A DNA stretch of 24,500 nt from Chrysomallon squamiferum. Taxonomy: Eukaryota; Mollusca; Gastropoda; Neomphalida; Peltospiridae. Made by a program: the position numbers and the translations under genes. A model generated the notes under the pieces. It was not told the origin of the DNA, did no database searches, and worked only from the letters and a program-made list of their open reading frames with translations. Shown one piece after another: positions 1 to 7,530 of this stretch (its first letter is position 1; the number at the start of each line of letters is the position of its first letter). The stretch covers positions 2,687,167 to 2,711,666 of the forward strand of contig CM022665.1 of assembly GCA_012295275.1 (NCBI GenBank), written 5' to 3'.

Positions 1-1073
1 ATGTCATTCCAATTCTTAAATATTAGGCCTACTGAAATAAAATAAAAATAAATAAAAAATAAAATAAATACATAAAAGGCATAATGGAATAAACAGTATG
101 TCTGAGATTTTAAAACTGATATTAAATCCATTGAAAATACATAGTAGTTTAGAAGCCTTACCCATTTCTGAAGACAGAAACATAATTTTAGTTCAGTGAA
201 CTGAAAACACATTTTATAAGTGGAAAATTAACATGCCTACATGCTGTTTACTAAATGTATGTGAAATTTCTAATTATTATGATCTATTTTATGTAACTGC
301 AAAACAATATTTTTAAAAATATTAATTTGTTATATATATATATATATATCTTACTACTTAAAATAGATTTGTGTGGTTTACATGGTATTTATTTTATACA
401 TACAAAATCTGCTGGAAAAAAAACTATATTTACAGCAAATAACTGGTATTATGACACTGATAACAATGGTTGCCTGGTAATAAATTTGGTATCCTGCTGC
501 AAAACTATTAATACCAGTAAAACTGATATTTTCTGGGGTTTTAGCTAAATTACAGAGCAAAGACTGTGAATGGGTAGATCATATTTATTACTCTAATGAT
601 TAGTTTTAGCATTATGAGCAATTTAAATATGTACGACAGAAAACATGAAAGCAGTTTTAAGCTTAAAGTTATATTAACTGTTTTTGTTTGACATGAATTT
701 GGTCTTGTTCAAGAAATCGACAAAAATGCTTTGAAAAATGTTTTGGTCAATTACTTTAAAATGAATTAATTGAAATAATTTATGGTTGGTTTCAAAACAA
801 ATAATAATAATAATAAAAATAATAACAAAATTGCACAAGACAATATATATAAACAAAAGAAAAAAGAAAACCTGATTATAAATATATTCACTAATTAATG
901 AAATCGGTTGATCTCTTTATCTGATTCTTATGATATAAATATTTTAAAAATATATATATTTCTGCTGTTTTTATCAGTTTTGTTTTGTATTTGTGTTACA
1001 GAATGAAACAGAATCACTGACTCATAGTCAGAAATAATACAATTAACATTTCTTCAGTTTTGCATTATTTTAC
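1..1073 (-). other. HECTD1: HECTD1 first intron downstream of coding exon 1 (partial)
   Basis: This stretch follows the splice donor at 1073-1072 (minus strand reads AAAG then GTAAAA) and should be the start of a HECTD1 intron that runs off the left edge. Human HECTD1 continues with a CPPRTFLPALC-like segment. I looked for that in the translations and did not see it, so the next coding exon lies outside the window. The content is AT-rich with a (TA)n run at 331-349 and a short (AAT)n near 800-818. Short open frames here have AT-driven composition and no family resemblance. Confidence 0.7.
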
Positions 1074-1213
1074 CTTTCAAAACATCTATCCACATTATCA
1101 GACATCAAGAGAAGCATGCACAGCTGTTCCAGTGCTATGAGCTGCATGTCTCGCTCATCTCCCTGGCCCATCTGCAACCATTCAAGCAAGGTTTCTGGAT
1201 CTACGTCAGCCAT
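1074..1213 (-). CDS. HECTD1: HECTD1, first coding exon (E3 ubiquitin-protein ligase, N-terminal 46 residues)
   Basis: The minus strand encodes [18 protein letters not shown], then [18 protein letters not shown], then [10 protein letters not shown]. From memory this matches the N-terminus of vertebrate HECTD1 nearly residue for residue, with E for D at position 7. HECTD1 is a very large cytoplasmic HECT-family E3 ligase (about 2,600 residues in human) with an armadillo-like N-terminal region, ankyrin repeats, a SUN-like and an MIB/HERC2 domain, and a C-terminal catalytic HECT domain. Only the start of the N-terminal helical region is present here. The start chosen is the ATG at 1213-1211, which begins the conserved MADVD. 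An in-frame upstream ATG at 1252 would add a 13-residue non-conserved leader. The exon is 46 codons plus 2 nt (phase 2) and ends at a good donor, AAAG|GTAAAA. The next exon is off the left edge, and nothing looks broken. The identification is firm; the exact 5' UTR structure is not visible. Confidence 0.93.
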
Positions 1214-1780
1214 TTTTTTACTTATTCTTTTCGTTTTAAAGTTGAATATCAAGCATCCCGATATTGAATGTAATTTATAATACAGAAATATTCCACCTGT
1301 ATTAACATCAAATTCTTAGTGATTGTGATTAATCTTTTTCGGACGTTTATGTTACTGTTTTTAACCAATAAACATCTTTGTTTTGTTGTTAGTAATGTTC
1401 ACTTTCAAACAAAAGCATTTTTCAACTGATAATCTGAGTTTAATTGTACAATCACCATTATCCACTGGGTTTGGTGATTCCTACGGTTTCCCGTAGGACT
1501 ACCACCCTGTAAACATCTGACGTTAATTTGTGTTTATCCTTTATACATGACGTTGAAGAGAACGATTAGTAAAATATATTTTGTTCAGAAGGAAGTCGAG
1601 AGGAAGTAATGTACCGAAGCAGCCTCGTTTTAGATAACAGGTGGCAGGTGAAGGTCATATACGCAACAAAACTGGATTGGACTGATTCCGTAAATTTCCG
1701 TCGAAAATGTACAATAACTTCTAGAAGAAGTCCGATCGACCCCTAGTGAGTGTTATGAAAACGAGGTTCCAAACATTAGT
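1214..1780 (-). promoter_or_regulatory. HECTD1 5' UTR and proximal promoter region (approximate)
   Basis: This lies directly upstream of the HECTD1 ATG on the minus strand. From about 1470 to 1750 the sequence is less AT-rich, less repetitive and visibly richer in CpG than its surroundings, as expected near a housekeeping-type transcription start. It contains an 8-bp-stem hairpin (1479-1498) and a heat-shock-element-like palindrome TTCTAGAA (1719-1726). I cannot place the start site. A 5' UTR intron is possible, with one weak acceptor-like TTAATACAG on the minus strand near 1294-1302. The limits are an inference from composition and position. Confidence 0.4.
1479..1498. repeat. Perfect 8-bp-arm inverted repeat with 4-nt loop
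   Basis: TCCTACGG, loop TTTC, then CCGTAGGA. The arms are perfectly complementary and GC-richer than the surroundings. A weaker outer GGT/ACC pairing could extend the stem. It sits about 270 bp upstream of the HECTD1 ATG, so it could fold in a 5' UTR if transcribed, or be a palindromic protein-binding site. The function is unknown. Confidence 0.55.
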
Positions 1781-1969
1781 TTTGTTTATAATATAAATAA
1801 CAATTTCAGTGGCATTGTATTATTTGTTTAACTTTTTTATCTTTTTTTTCAGTCACAATCCCATATTTCATCGTTTGTTTATTATTGTTATAGCTTACAC
1901 TGGTACTTGTTATAAATACTCTCATGAGTAAAAGAAGAAGAGGGAAAAAGTGTATTTTTTTCGTCTTAC

Positions 1970-1971
<2 letters not shown>

Positions 1972-2006
<35 letters not shown>

Positions 2007-2007
2007 T
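1972..2007. repeat. (TTA)n microsatellite
   Basis: Twelve or so uninterrupted TTA units. The flanks (1781-2090) are plain AT-rich sequence with no gene that I can see. Confidence 0.95.
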
Positions 2008-2098
2008 TAATTGGATTTCTTTCGACGATTGCATTACCATCATATATTAAAATAACTTTAATAAAATGAATTAAATGATATAAATTCCTGCAAATGGG

Positions 2099-2361
2099 CA
2101 GTGACCTGCAAAGGTGGGGGCCGAAGGTGCGGTGACCCCGGGCATTCAAATGAAATTCAATCAGAGAAAAGAATTTAATAAATTTGGTTGATTTATATTT
2201 AAATCGAATAAAGTGTTTCTTTTATGTTTCATCTGTGTTTACATATTCAAAATATCTTCCTTTCTCATAATATTTCTCACTACCAGGCCTTATACTTGAG
2301 TCTTTGGGGCATACAGTCAAGAATTTGGCGCCGGGGATCACCAGACCTCTGAACGCCACTG
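2099..2361. mobile_element. hAT-like non-autonomous DNA transposon (MITE), about 263 bp
   Basis: The left end begins CAGTGACCTGCAAAGG. The right end, reverse-complemented, begins CAGTGGCGTTCAGAGG. Over the first 21 positions, 15 match. The element is flanked by an 8-bp target-site duplication with one mismatch: CAAATGGG at 2091-2098 and CAAATAGG at 2362-2369. CAGTG-type termini with an 8-bp duplication are characteristic of the hAT superfamily. The two GC-richer ends enclose an AT-rich core with no coding potential, so it depended on a transposase supplied in trans. The decayed inverted repeats and TSD suggest an old insertion. The minus-strand open frame that overlaps the left end is not a gene. 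Confidence 0.7.
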
Positions 2362-2594
2362 CAAATAGGCCTCTTTTAATTGACAAGCAGCTTAAAATAA
2401 ATTAGTAAGAAATTAAAAATGTACCGCGAAACATGTAACAGACAGCAGTGAAGTAAGCTACACACATTATCCAAATTCTGCTTAATTAGCCTACTTCATG
2501 TAATTACTTTTACAAATTAAATATCGTACAGTGGAACCTCGGGTTACGAACATAATTCGTTCCAGAACTCGGTTCGTAAACCGAATTGTACGTT

Positions 2595-2726
2595 AACCGA
2601 AGCGATGTCAGACTCACGAACGCCACTCTCATGTTTTGCAATTGTTTCTTTCTTAACTTCTACTGTGATACGTTTATACTTTCCACCAGCATTATCGATT
2701 TCACTTTTTATTTTCTTGGGCACCAT
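2595..2726 (-). pseudogene. Relic of a Tigger/pogo transposase N-terminus
   Basis: From the ATG at 2726 the minus strand reads MVPKKIKSEIDNAGGKYKR followed by ITVEVKKETIAKHESGV and RESDIAS. This resembles the N-terminal helix-turn-helix (HTH_psq / CENP-B N-terminal DNA-binding fold) of Tigger-type transposases, which start with a basic MxPKxK segment and then an ITxExKxEIIxKHExGxxxSDIA-like helix. The homology stops after about residue 44, where the frame enters terminal-repeat sequence and ends at 2544. The recognition helix is incomplete, and the second HTH and the DDE catalytic domain are absent. It is non-functional as a transposase. Confidence 0.7.
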
Positions 2727-2890
2727 ATTGAATAGGGTATAATAAAAAATATAGACATAAAAGCAGCAACACTTTACAAAAATGCGAGCGCAAAAGCTAT
2801 TGAGCTACAACTGCTTATCGAAGACTAAAGACCCTAATTCATTATACATATTTTCTATAGGACATGCCTGTAATCCTTACTTTGACCTCA

Positions 2891-2941
2891 GTTTTGACGT
2901 CAGCATCTATTCTTATCGTTACTAGATGCTGACGTCAAAAC
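2891..2941. repeat. 18-bp perfect inverted repeat containing two full CRE palindromes
   Basis: The arms at 2891-2908 (GTTTTGACGTCAGCATCT) and 2924-2941 are exact reverse complements around a 15-nt spacer. Each arm contains TGACGTCA, the full consensus for CREB/ATF bZIP factors (2895-2902 and 2930-2937). A further GACGTCAAAA follows directly after the right arm. It sits in the 5' untranslated part of the Tigger-like element and is absent from the terminal repeats. Confidence 0.75.
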
Positions 2942-3593
2942 AGACGTCAAAAGAAAGCTTGTCGTGGCGCGACGCTGTAGTTCGTAACTCGGGACATTAT
3001 TCGTAAACCGAGACAAAAATTGCCCAAGATCACGGTTCGTAATCCGGTTTGTTCGTGCTTCGAGGCATTAGTAACCCGAGGTTCCACTCTATTTTATTAC
3101 ACAATTAAAACGCAAATCACAAACCATTTCCGAATCTAAGTCCTCGTATTCGCAGAAAGATAATAATCCCAACATAAAAATAAGCTAGCCAGTCAAACGA
3201 AAACTTATTTAGTTGTGACATTTATTAAATGTCTAAAATGTAAGTACAGATCTACGATTTTTAAATCTGTTAAGTGTTGGAAATAATATAATGTATTTTT
3301 ATATTTCTTACCATCGCTGTGCATTACTTAATTCTTAATATGAACAAGACAAATAATATATTACATACATTGGATTCGTCAGACATGGTCGACGATCTCC
3401 GGAGAAATAAGCATAATTGAAATTACCTTTAAGAAACCTGGAAAATATAGTGAATAAAAACTAAAGACAAAATAAATAATTCTCAATTACATTAAAACTT
3501 TTATACCAAATTATAACAAATTACCATTAAATAATACATGTGCAGCAGGTGAAGTGTAATTCAGATTCATCTTGCAGACGATTATTAACTCTT

Positions 3594-3862
3594 CATGGCT
3601 GTAACCAGACTCGTTTTGAAATGAGGCAAAAAAAACATTTAGGCGAGGGGTCTGGGCGTTTCAAGTCGGTAGACTTCAAACGTTAACCGTGGAAAAAATG
3701 AATTCATTTAGTGGATATCGTTTCTATCGGAATAGAGATTTATATTTTATATTTTTAAAATAAAATCTTTGTATAATTCTTTTTTTTTTTTTTTTTTTTT
3801 TTAAATCGTCAATTTTGGTATGAGCCATTTGCCTCATTTGCCTCAATGTTGTTACGGCCATG
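3594..3862. mobile_element. MITE with CATGGC terminal repeats and 5-bp target duplication, about 269 bp
   Basis: The left end reads CATGGCTGTAAC. The right end, reverse-complemented, reads CATGGCCGTAAC (11 of 12 match). A second shared block, AATGAGGCAAA, lies about 15-25 bp further in at both ends. Both borders are flanked directly by CTCTT (3589-3593 and 3863-3867), a 5-bp duplication. The interior is AT-rich with a 23-nt T run (3780-3802) and no reading frame. The superfamily is uncertain: a 5-bp duplication fits Transib-like elements, but the termini are not the canonical Transib ends. Confidence 0.6.
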
Positions 3863-3867
3863 CTCTT

Positions 3868-4473
3868 TCTTCTCTCTCCAAATATTTATTTGCGAGTTCC
3901 CTTCAAATCCACACAGGGAGATAAAACATACCACAGATAGTTCGATGACGAAACTGAATTATCTCCCATCCACCCAATAGTGCTACGTGTCGAATGTAAA
4001 ATTAATTCAAATGTTATTAATTAAATAATCTATCGTAAACGTTAATTTATTTGTCGAGTGTCAGTTAAGGTTATCATAGTTTGAAGTTGCCATTAATAAT
4101 AATAATAATAATAATCATTTAACAAAATAAAAATAAATATAATCAAATTAAAAACACAAATATCTGTGTGGTGTGCAGTTTCATTAGTACATTATTCGGA
4201 ATGGGTTAAAAGCAAATTATGGTGAATTTTACCTCTTTCATACAACATCTGCCTAATTAGAATTGTCGCTGTTGCAGTAATTAATTGAACCCATAAAAAC
4301 ACAATGATAATTAGCTGGCATTGTCGGATAACAATATTTTGTTTGAAACTTACAGTTAGCTTTATTGTTCTCTACTTATTTTGTTCATTACATGTTTCGG
4401 TTTTCTGTGGCGTGTTTTTTTGTTGTTTTTTGTTGTTGTTTTGTTGTTTTTGTTGTGTCTTAACAACGGGAAC
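3868..4473. other. Non-coding AT-rich spacer
   Basis: I see no gene here. It holds a short (TAA)n at about 4095-4115 and a T/G tract rich in TTGTT from about 4420 to 4460, just upstream of the TATA box. The open frame at 4304-4564 that crosses it is driven by this T/G tract. Confidence 0.6.
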
Positions 4474-4490
4474 TGACGTTATGTATATAA
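4474..4490 (+). promoter_or_regulatory. Candidate core promoter: CRE-like site plus TATA box
   Basis: TGACGTTA (4474-4481) is one base from the full CRE palindrome. It abuts TATATAA (4484-4490), which continues as ATAAG. A TATA box here predicts transcription starting near 4514-4520, leaving a leader of about 50 nt before the ATG at 4568. The motifs are short and the region is AT-rich, so chance is a real alternative. The spacing relative to the open frame downstream is the main argument. Confidence 0.35.
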
Positions 4491-4567
4491 ATAAGAGACT
4501 ACAGCCCAAAATATCACTACATCTTCAAGTATCATATAAAGATATACTGATTCAGCGGGCTTAAGCA

Positions 4568-4942
4568 ATGGGTGATATAGATAAAATGTCCAACTCTTCG
4601 GAAAGATGTCAGTATTATAAATATGCAGATAAGAATCATGATTCAATAAAAGATCTCTGTTCCAAAAGCAGACAGCTAAGGCGTAATCTGTACCTCATAA
4701 AGACGAAAAGTTATTCGTTAAAGAGAAAGGATAAGAGACTTAGAGAAGTTTTTGAAAAGGTAAGACAAGATTTTCGTTGTCTACAAAATTCCAGTGTGTT
4801 TGCTAGTCACTGTGAGCTGTCACGTTTCCCAAGAATGACAAACAATGTCTGCAGATCACCTGGAACATCTTCCAAAATTGTGAACAATACAGATTCTCAA
4901 ATGAAGGAGGATGAACGTTTAAAACTGACAAAAATGATATGA
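4568..4942 (+). CDS. Orphan open reading frame, 124 codons, lysine/arginine-rich N-terminal half (hypothetical)
   Basis: I do not recognise a family. The ATG is the first after the candidate TATA box and has G at -3 and G at +4, a fair Kozak context. The N-terminal half (residues about 25-70) is basic and probably helical, with runs such as SKSRQLRRNLYLIKTKSY and LKRKDKRLREVFEKVRQD, possibly a short coiled coil. The C-terminal half is polar, with Ser, Asn and four of the five Cys. There is no signal peptide or membrane segment. Codon content is less biased than the surrounding AT repeats. After Lys64 lies a strong donor consensus AAAAG|GTAAGA (4755-4764), so the real exon may stop at 4759 in phase 0 and join the phase-0 acceptor at 5069 for a 111-residue product. 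The alternatives are an intronless gene, a decayed gene, or a chance frame. A DNA/RNA-binding or chromosomal role would be speculation from the charge. Confidence 0.35.
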   Translation: MGDIDKMSNSSERCQYYKYADKNHDSIKDLCSKSRQLRRNLYLIKTKSYSLKRKDKRLREVFEKVRQDFRCLQNSSVFASHCELSRFPRMTNNVCRSPGTSSKIVNNTDSQMKEDERLKLTKMI

Positions 4943-5021
4943 AAAACAGAATGAAGTTCCAAACATATATATATATATATATATATATTAAACAAAGACG
5001 CTGAAAATTAATATGAAGTAA

Positions 5022-5213
5022 CGTATTTCATCTGGATCGGAGATTCTAACTGCTAATGGTTTTAATCAGTTTTGCAGTGATGTATTTATTAATATATGTG
5101 CTTATGAAAAACGTTTTAATAACATCTCTGTTTTTAACAGAATTGAGAAATATGACGTTAAAAGATCTCCAACTGCAATTCGTTATGGGAAGACAAGCAG
5201 TCAAAGTGTTTAA
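5022..5213 (+). other. Second open frame, possible 3' exon or remnant of the orphan locus
   Basis: This is a 63-codon open stretch without its own ATG, ending in TAA at 5211-5213. It includes ILTANGFNQFCSDVFINI, then CAYEKRFNNISVFNR, then KYDVKRSPTAIRYGKTSS. An acceptor-like GGTTTTAATCAG ends at 5069 in phase 0, the phase that the donor at 4759 needs. Joining 4568-4759 to 5070-5213 gives 64 + 47 = 111 residues with an intron of 310 bp. It lies in a different frame from the 4568 frame, with a (TA)n repeat (4965-4988) between them. This could also be chance or a decayed gene. Confidence 0.22.
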
Positions 5214-5372
5214 AACCAAATAGTGACAAACCTTCCTTTTAAATACTAGTTCACAGATTTATCAGTGACGTTTCAGCCAGTGCTAAGAAAAGGAGAAAAC
5301 AATGTATTTAACAATTCTAAAATCAAATATGAATTTATATTAGATTATATTAGATTCACTTATCATATGGTT

Positions 5373-5407
<35 letters not shown>

Positions 5408-6198
5408 TATTATTATTATTATTATTACAATTCAACTTTAAGGTTCACGGGAAAATATGTTTCTTGGCATGTATGGCATTGAAAAAATAAGGCAATTAAC
5501 TCACTTTATATATATATATATATATTTTTTTTTTCCATTTTATTCTTTGACTGACTCATATTGCTCCAAGACATAGTCACAAAAAATAAAATAAAATAAA
5601 ATAAACAGTGCAGATACATATTTTGTTAATATGTGGAACAATTCATACAGCTGAACCTTCCCCAGTGCCGAATTTAGATCTTGCGGTGCCGTAAACTGTA
5701 GAGAATTCAGAGGCTCCTTGTTAAAACATTTTCTTTTTAGCCAAACTGTTTATAGTGAATATTATGTTATAGTAATTTTTTTTGAGGCCCCTACGGACTG
5801 TCAAGCGCAAAGATGTAATTTAAAAAAAAAAAAATGTATTCCCAAATCCAACACTGATTATCTGTCAATTTTTTAAATTCCTTAGACAACTGAAAAGTAA
5901 TTAAATTTCTATGCTTAGTTGTTGTTGTTGTTGTTTATTTATTTATTTAATTTTATTAATTTAATTATATTTTGTTTTATTTTAAATTTGTCTGATTGTT
6001 TTTAATATTTTCTGTTTTGTTTCTGCCTACATATAAAATTTAAATACTCTATCAGTCCATGGATCAGTTATGTCTACTGGATCGTCCAGTGAAAACTATT
6101 TGCTATTTAGCAAGATACGTTCTTGATTACCTGGGCTGTATATAAAACTGTTGTATCTTTGTATATTAAATCTTTCAGAATATGCTCTTATTTCATTT

Positions 6199-6203
<5 letters not shown>
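5214..6203. other. Non-coding spacer with many microsatellites
   Basis: It contains (ATC)n at 5373-5406 running directly into (ATT)n to 5427, (TA)n followed by a T run at 5507-5534, (AAAT)n near 5583-5603, and (TTG)n/(TTTA)n near 5920-5950. I see no gene. Confidence 0.7.
5663..5800. mobile_element. Possible hAT-like MITE remnant
   Basis: A GC-richer stretch begins CAGTGCCGAATTTAG, and the other end, reverse-complemented, begins CAGTCCGTAGGGGCC. The ends match only if one base is deleted (CAGTGCCG against CAGT-CCG). I see no convincing 8-bp duplication (ACCTTCCC against TCAAGCGC). It resembles dispersed CAGTG-ended repeats in style but may be unrelated sequence. Confidence 0.25.
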
Positions 6204-6262
<59 letters not shown>

Positions 6263-6263
6263 T
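6204..6263. repeat. (TTA)n microsatellite, about 20 units
   Basis: An uninterrupted trinucleotide run. It creates poly-Ile open frames on both strands, which are not genes. The 6264-6719 sequence after it is ordinary AT-rich DNA with a (CA)n at about 6561-6572 followed by a T run and (AT)n. Confidence 0.95.
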
Positions 6264-6719
6264 CTTGTAATTTGGAAGTACATCTAGTGAAGACAGAGAC
6301 ATATATCATCTGTAAAAGCGACAAGTACAACACAACGGCTGGTGTGGATGTCGCCTGCATTAAAGCGCTGTCAGAAACGTCGTATAAAATCAATAACCGT
6401 TCTTTGCTTGCAGCTACAATACACAAAAGACTCTTTAACACTAACCACGTTTTCAGCCAATTCCCATCTTTCATTCCACACAGTGACCAGTCCTAATTTA
6501 TGTTTATAATTTTTCTTTAAACTTTATTTTATTTCTAATTGGTCGCAAACAAAATCAAAAACACACACACACAACAATTTTTTTTTTATATATATACCAA
6601 TCATAATTTTGTAGTCTTTGCTGAGATATATATAACAAGATCGTAGATTATGAGATCATGTTTTTGAAATGAGAGGAGAACAACACGTTTGAATCTGCTT
6701 ACTGTGACGTCAAATAGAA

Positions 6720-6905
6720 GTGATTAGATTCCCAGGTTGAGCGGAGGTGTGTATTCTGCGCCCACTAGCAGATGCGGACACGCCGGTGACAGCGGAGAGA
6801 ATGCTTGGTTCAAGTGTGGAAACTTGCTGGACATATGGAACAATAAAACACTTTTCCTGATGATATAATACCTCTCAAGTTCTGCAACAGTTCCGGATTT
6901 TACAC
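6720..6905. other. GC-richer island of unknown origin
   Basis: Between AT-rich flanks, about 6731-6830 has clearly higher GC and several CpG. The plus strand is open for 46 codons (6729-6866) just after a TAG, with residues such as PRLSGGVYSAPTSRCGHAGD. The minus strand is open for 61 codons. Neither translation resembles a family that I know. It may be a transposon fragment, an unrecognised small exon, or a regulatory element. Confidence 0.3.
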
Positions 6906-6943
6906 ACACCGTAGGTAAGAAGTGTATTATTGTAATACTAAAA

Positions 6944-7012
6944 CTACTAGTAGTAGTAGTTGTAGTAGTAGTAGTAATAATAATATTAATAGTAATAATA
7001 ATAATAATAATA

Positions 7013-7105
<93 letters not shown>

Positions 7106-7132
7106 GTAATAGTAATAGTAATAATAATAATA
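6944..7132. repeat. Long compound (TAG)n-(AAT)n microsatellite, about 190 bp
   Basis: A TAG/GTA-unit block (to about 6974) passes into a long AAT array interrupted by a few AGT units, with the interruptions concentrated at both ends. It produces poly-Asn (plus strand) and poly-Leu (minus strand) frames that should not be annotated as proteins. It is the longest microsatellite in the window. 7133-7530 is ordinary AT-rich DNA; the 77-codon frame at 7151-7384 has no recognisable similarity. Confidence 0.95.
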
Positions 7133-7530
7133 TCAAAAAATAGTAATCATTTGTTTATAAATATTTTAATTTTGTCATTTGATGCAGTATGGCGCATTTG
7201 TTTATTACATAAAAAGCTTTTCAAGGTGATCGGTTTTCAAAACGGAAAATTGCAGATTCGTGTTTGTCAGATCGCTTACTCGCCTGCAGAAAGAATCGAG
7301 TCCACATTTTACGACCAACTCAATTACAGACAGAATACAAACTGTACTAAATCAAGAAATATGAAACATAAATTAAGAAATTAGCTTTCTGAATTCATTT
7401 TAAAGGAAATATACTCTTTTATTTATGAATTCTTAACTAGTCGGGCGAAACAGAATTTGAAACAAAACTGGGAGAAAAATAATTATGAAACATAAAATTG
7501 GAAATTTGACATTAATGATATTTTACAATG

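Larger units (their letters stand above)
2529..3089 (-). mobile_element. Tigger/pogo-like DNA transposon, internally deleted, 561 bp
   Basis: The left end begins CAGTGGAACCTCGGGTTAC. The right end, reverse-complemented, shares 18 consecutive bases (AGTGGAACCTCGGGTTAC), with only its terminal base changed from C to G. TA dinucleotides flank both ends (2527-2528 and 3090-3091). A CAGT start, TA duplication and a CENP-B/pogo-type transposase start inside (2595-2726) place it in the Tigger/pogo group of the Tc1-mariner superfamily. Both ends carry extra subterminal copies of a TTCGTAAACCGA-like motif (near 2573 and 3001). The transposase reading direction makes the right end the 5' end. After about 44 codons the coding region jumps straight into the 3' terminal repeat, so almost all of the transposase gene is deleted. 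Confidence 0.82.

Noticed and set aside
1922-2149. 75-codon minus frame starting near a GC-rich stretch
   Set aside because: Crosses the left end of the hAT-like element and a (TTA)n run, giving poly-Ile; explained by those features.
4304-4564. 86-codon frame with Cys/Phe/Leu-rich hydrophobic segment
   Set aside because: The hydrophobic run is translation of a T/G-rich low-complexity tract, and the candidate TATA box lies inside it. No homologue recognised.
6922-7143. Poly-Asn (plus) and poly-Leu (minus) open frames
   Set aside because: Produced entirely by the AAT microsatellite; no unique sequence or conserved domain.
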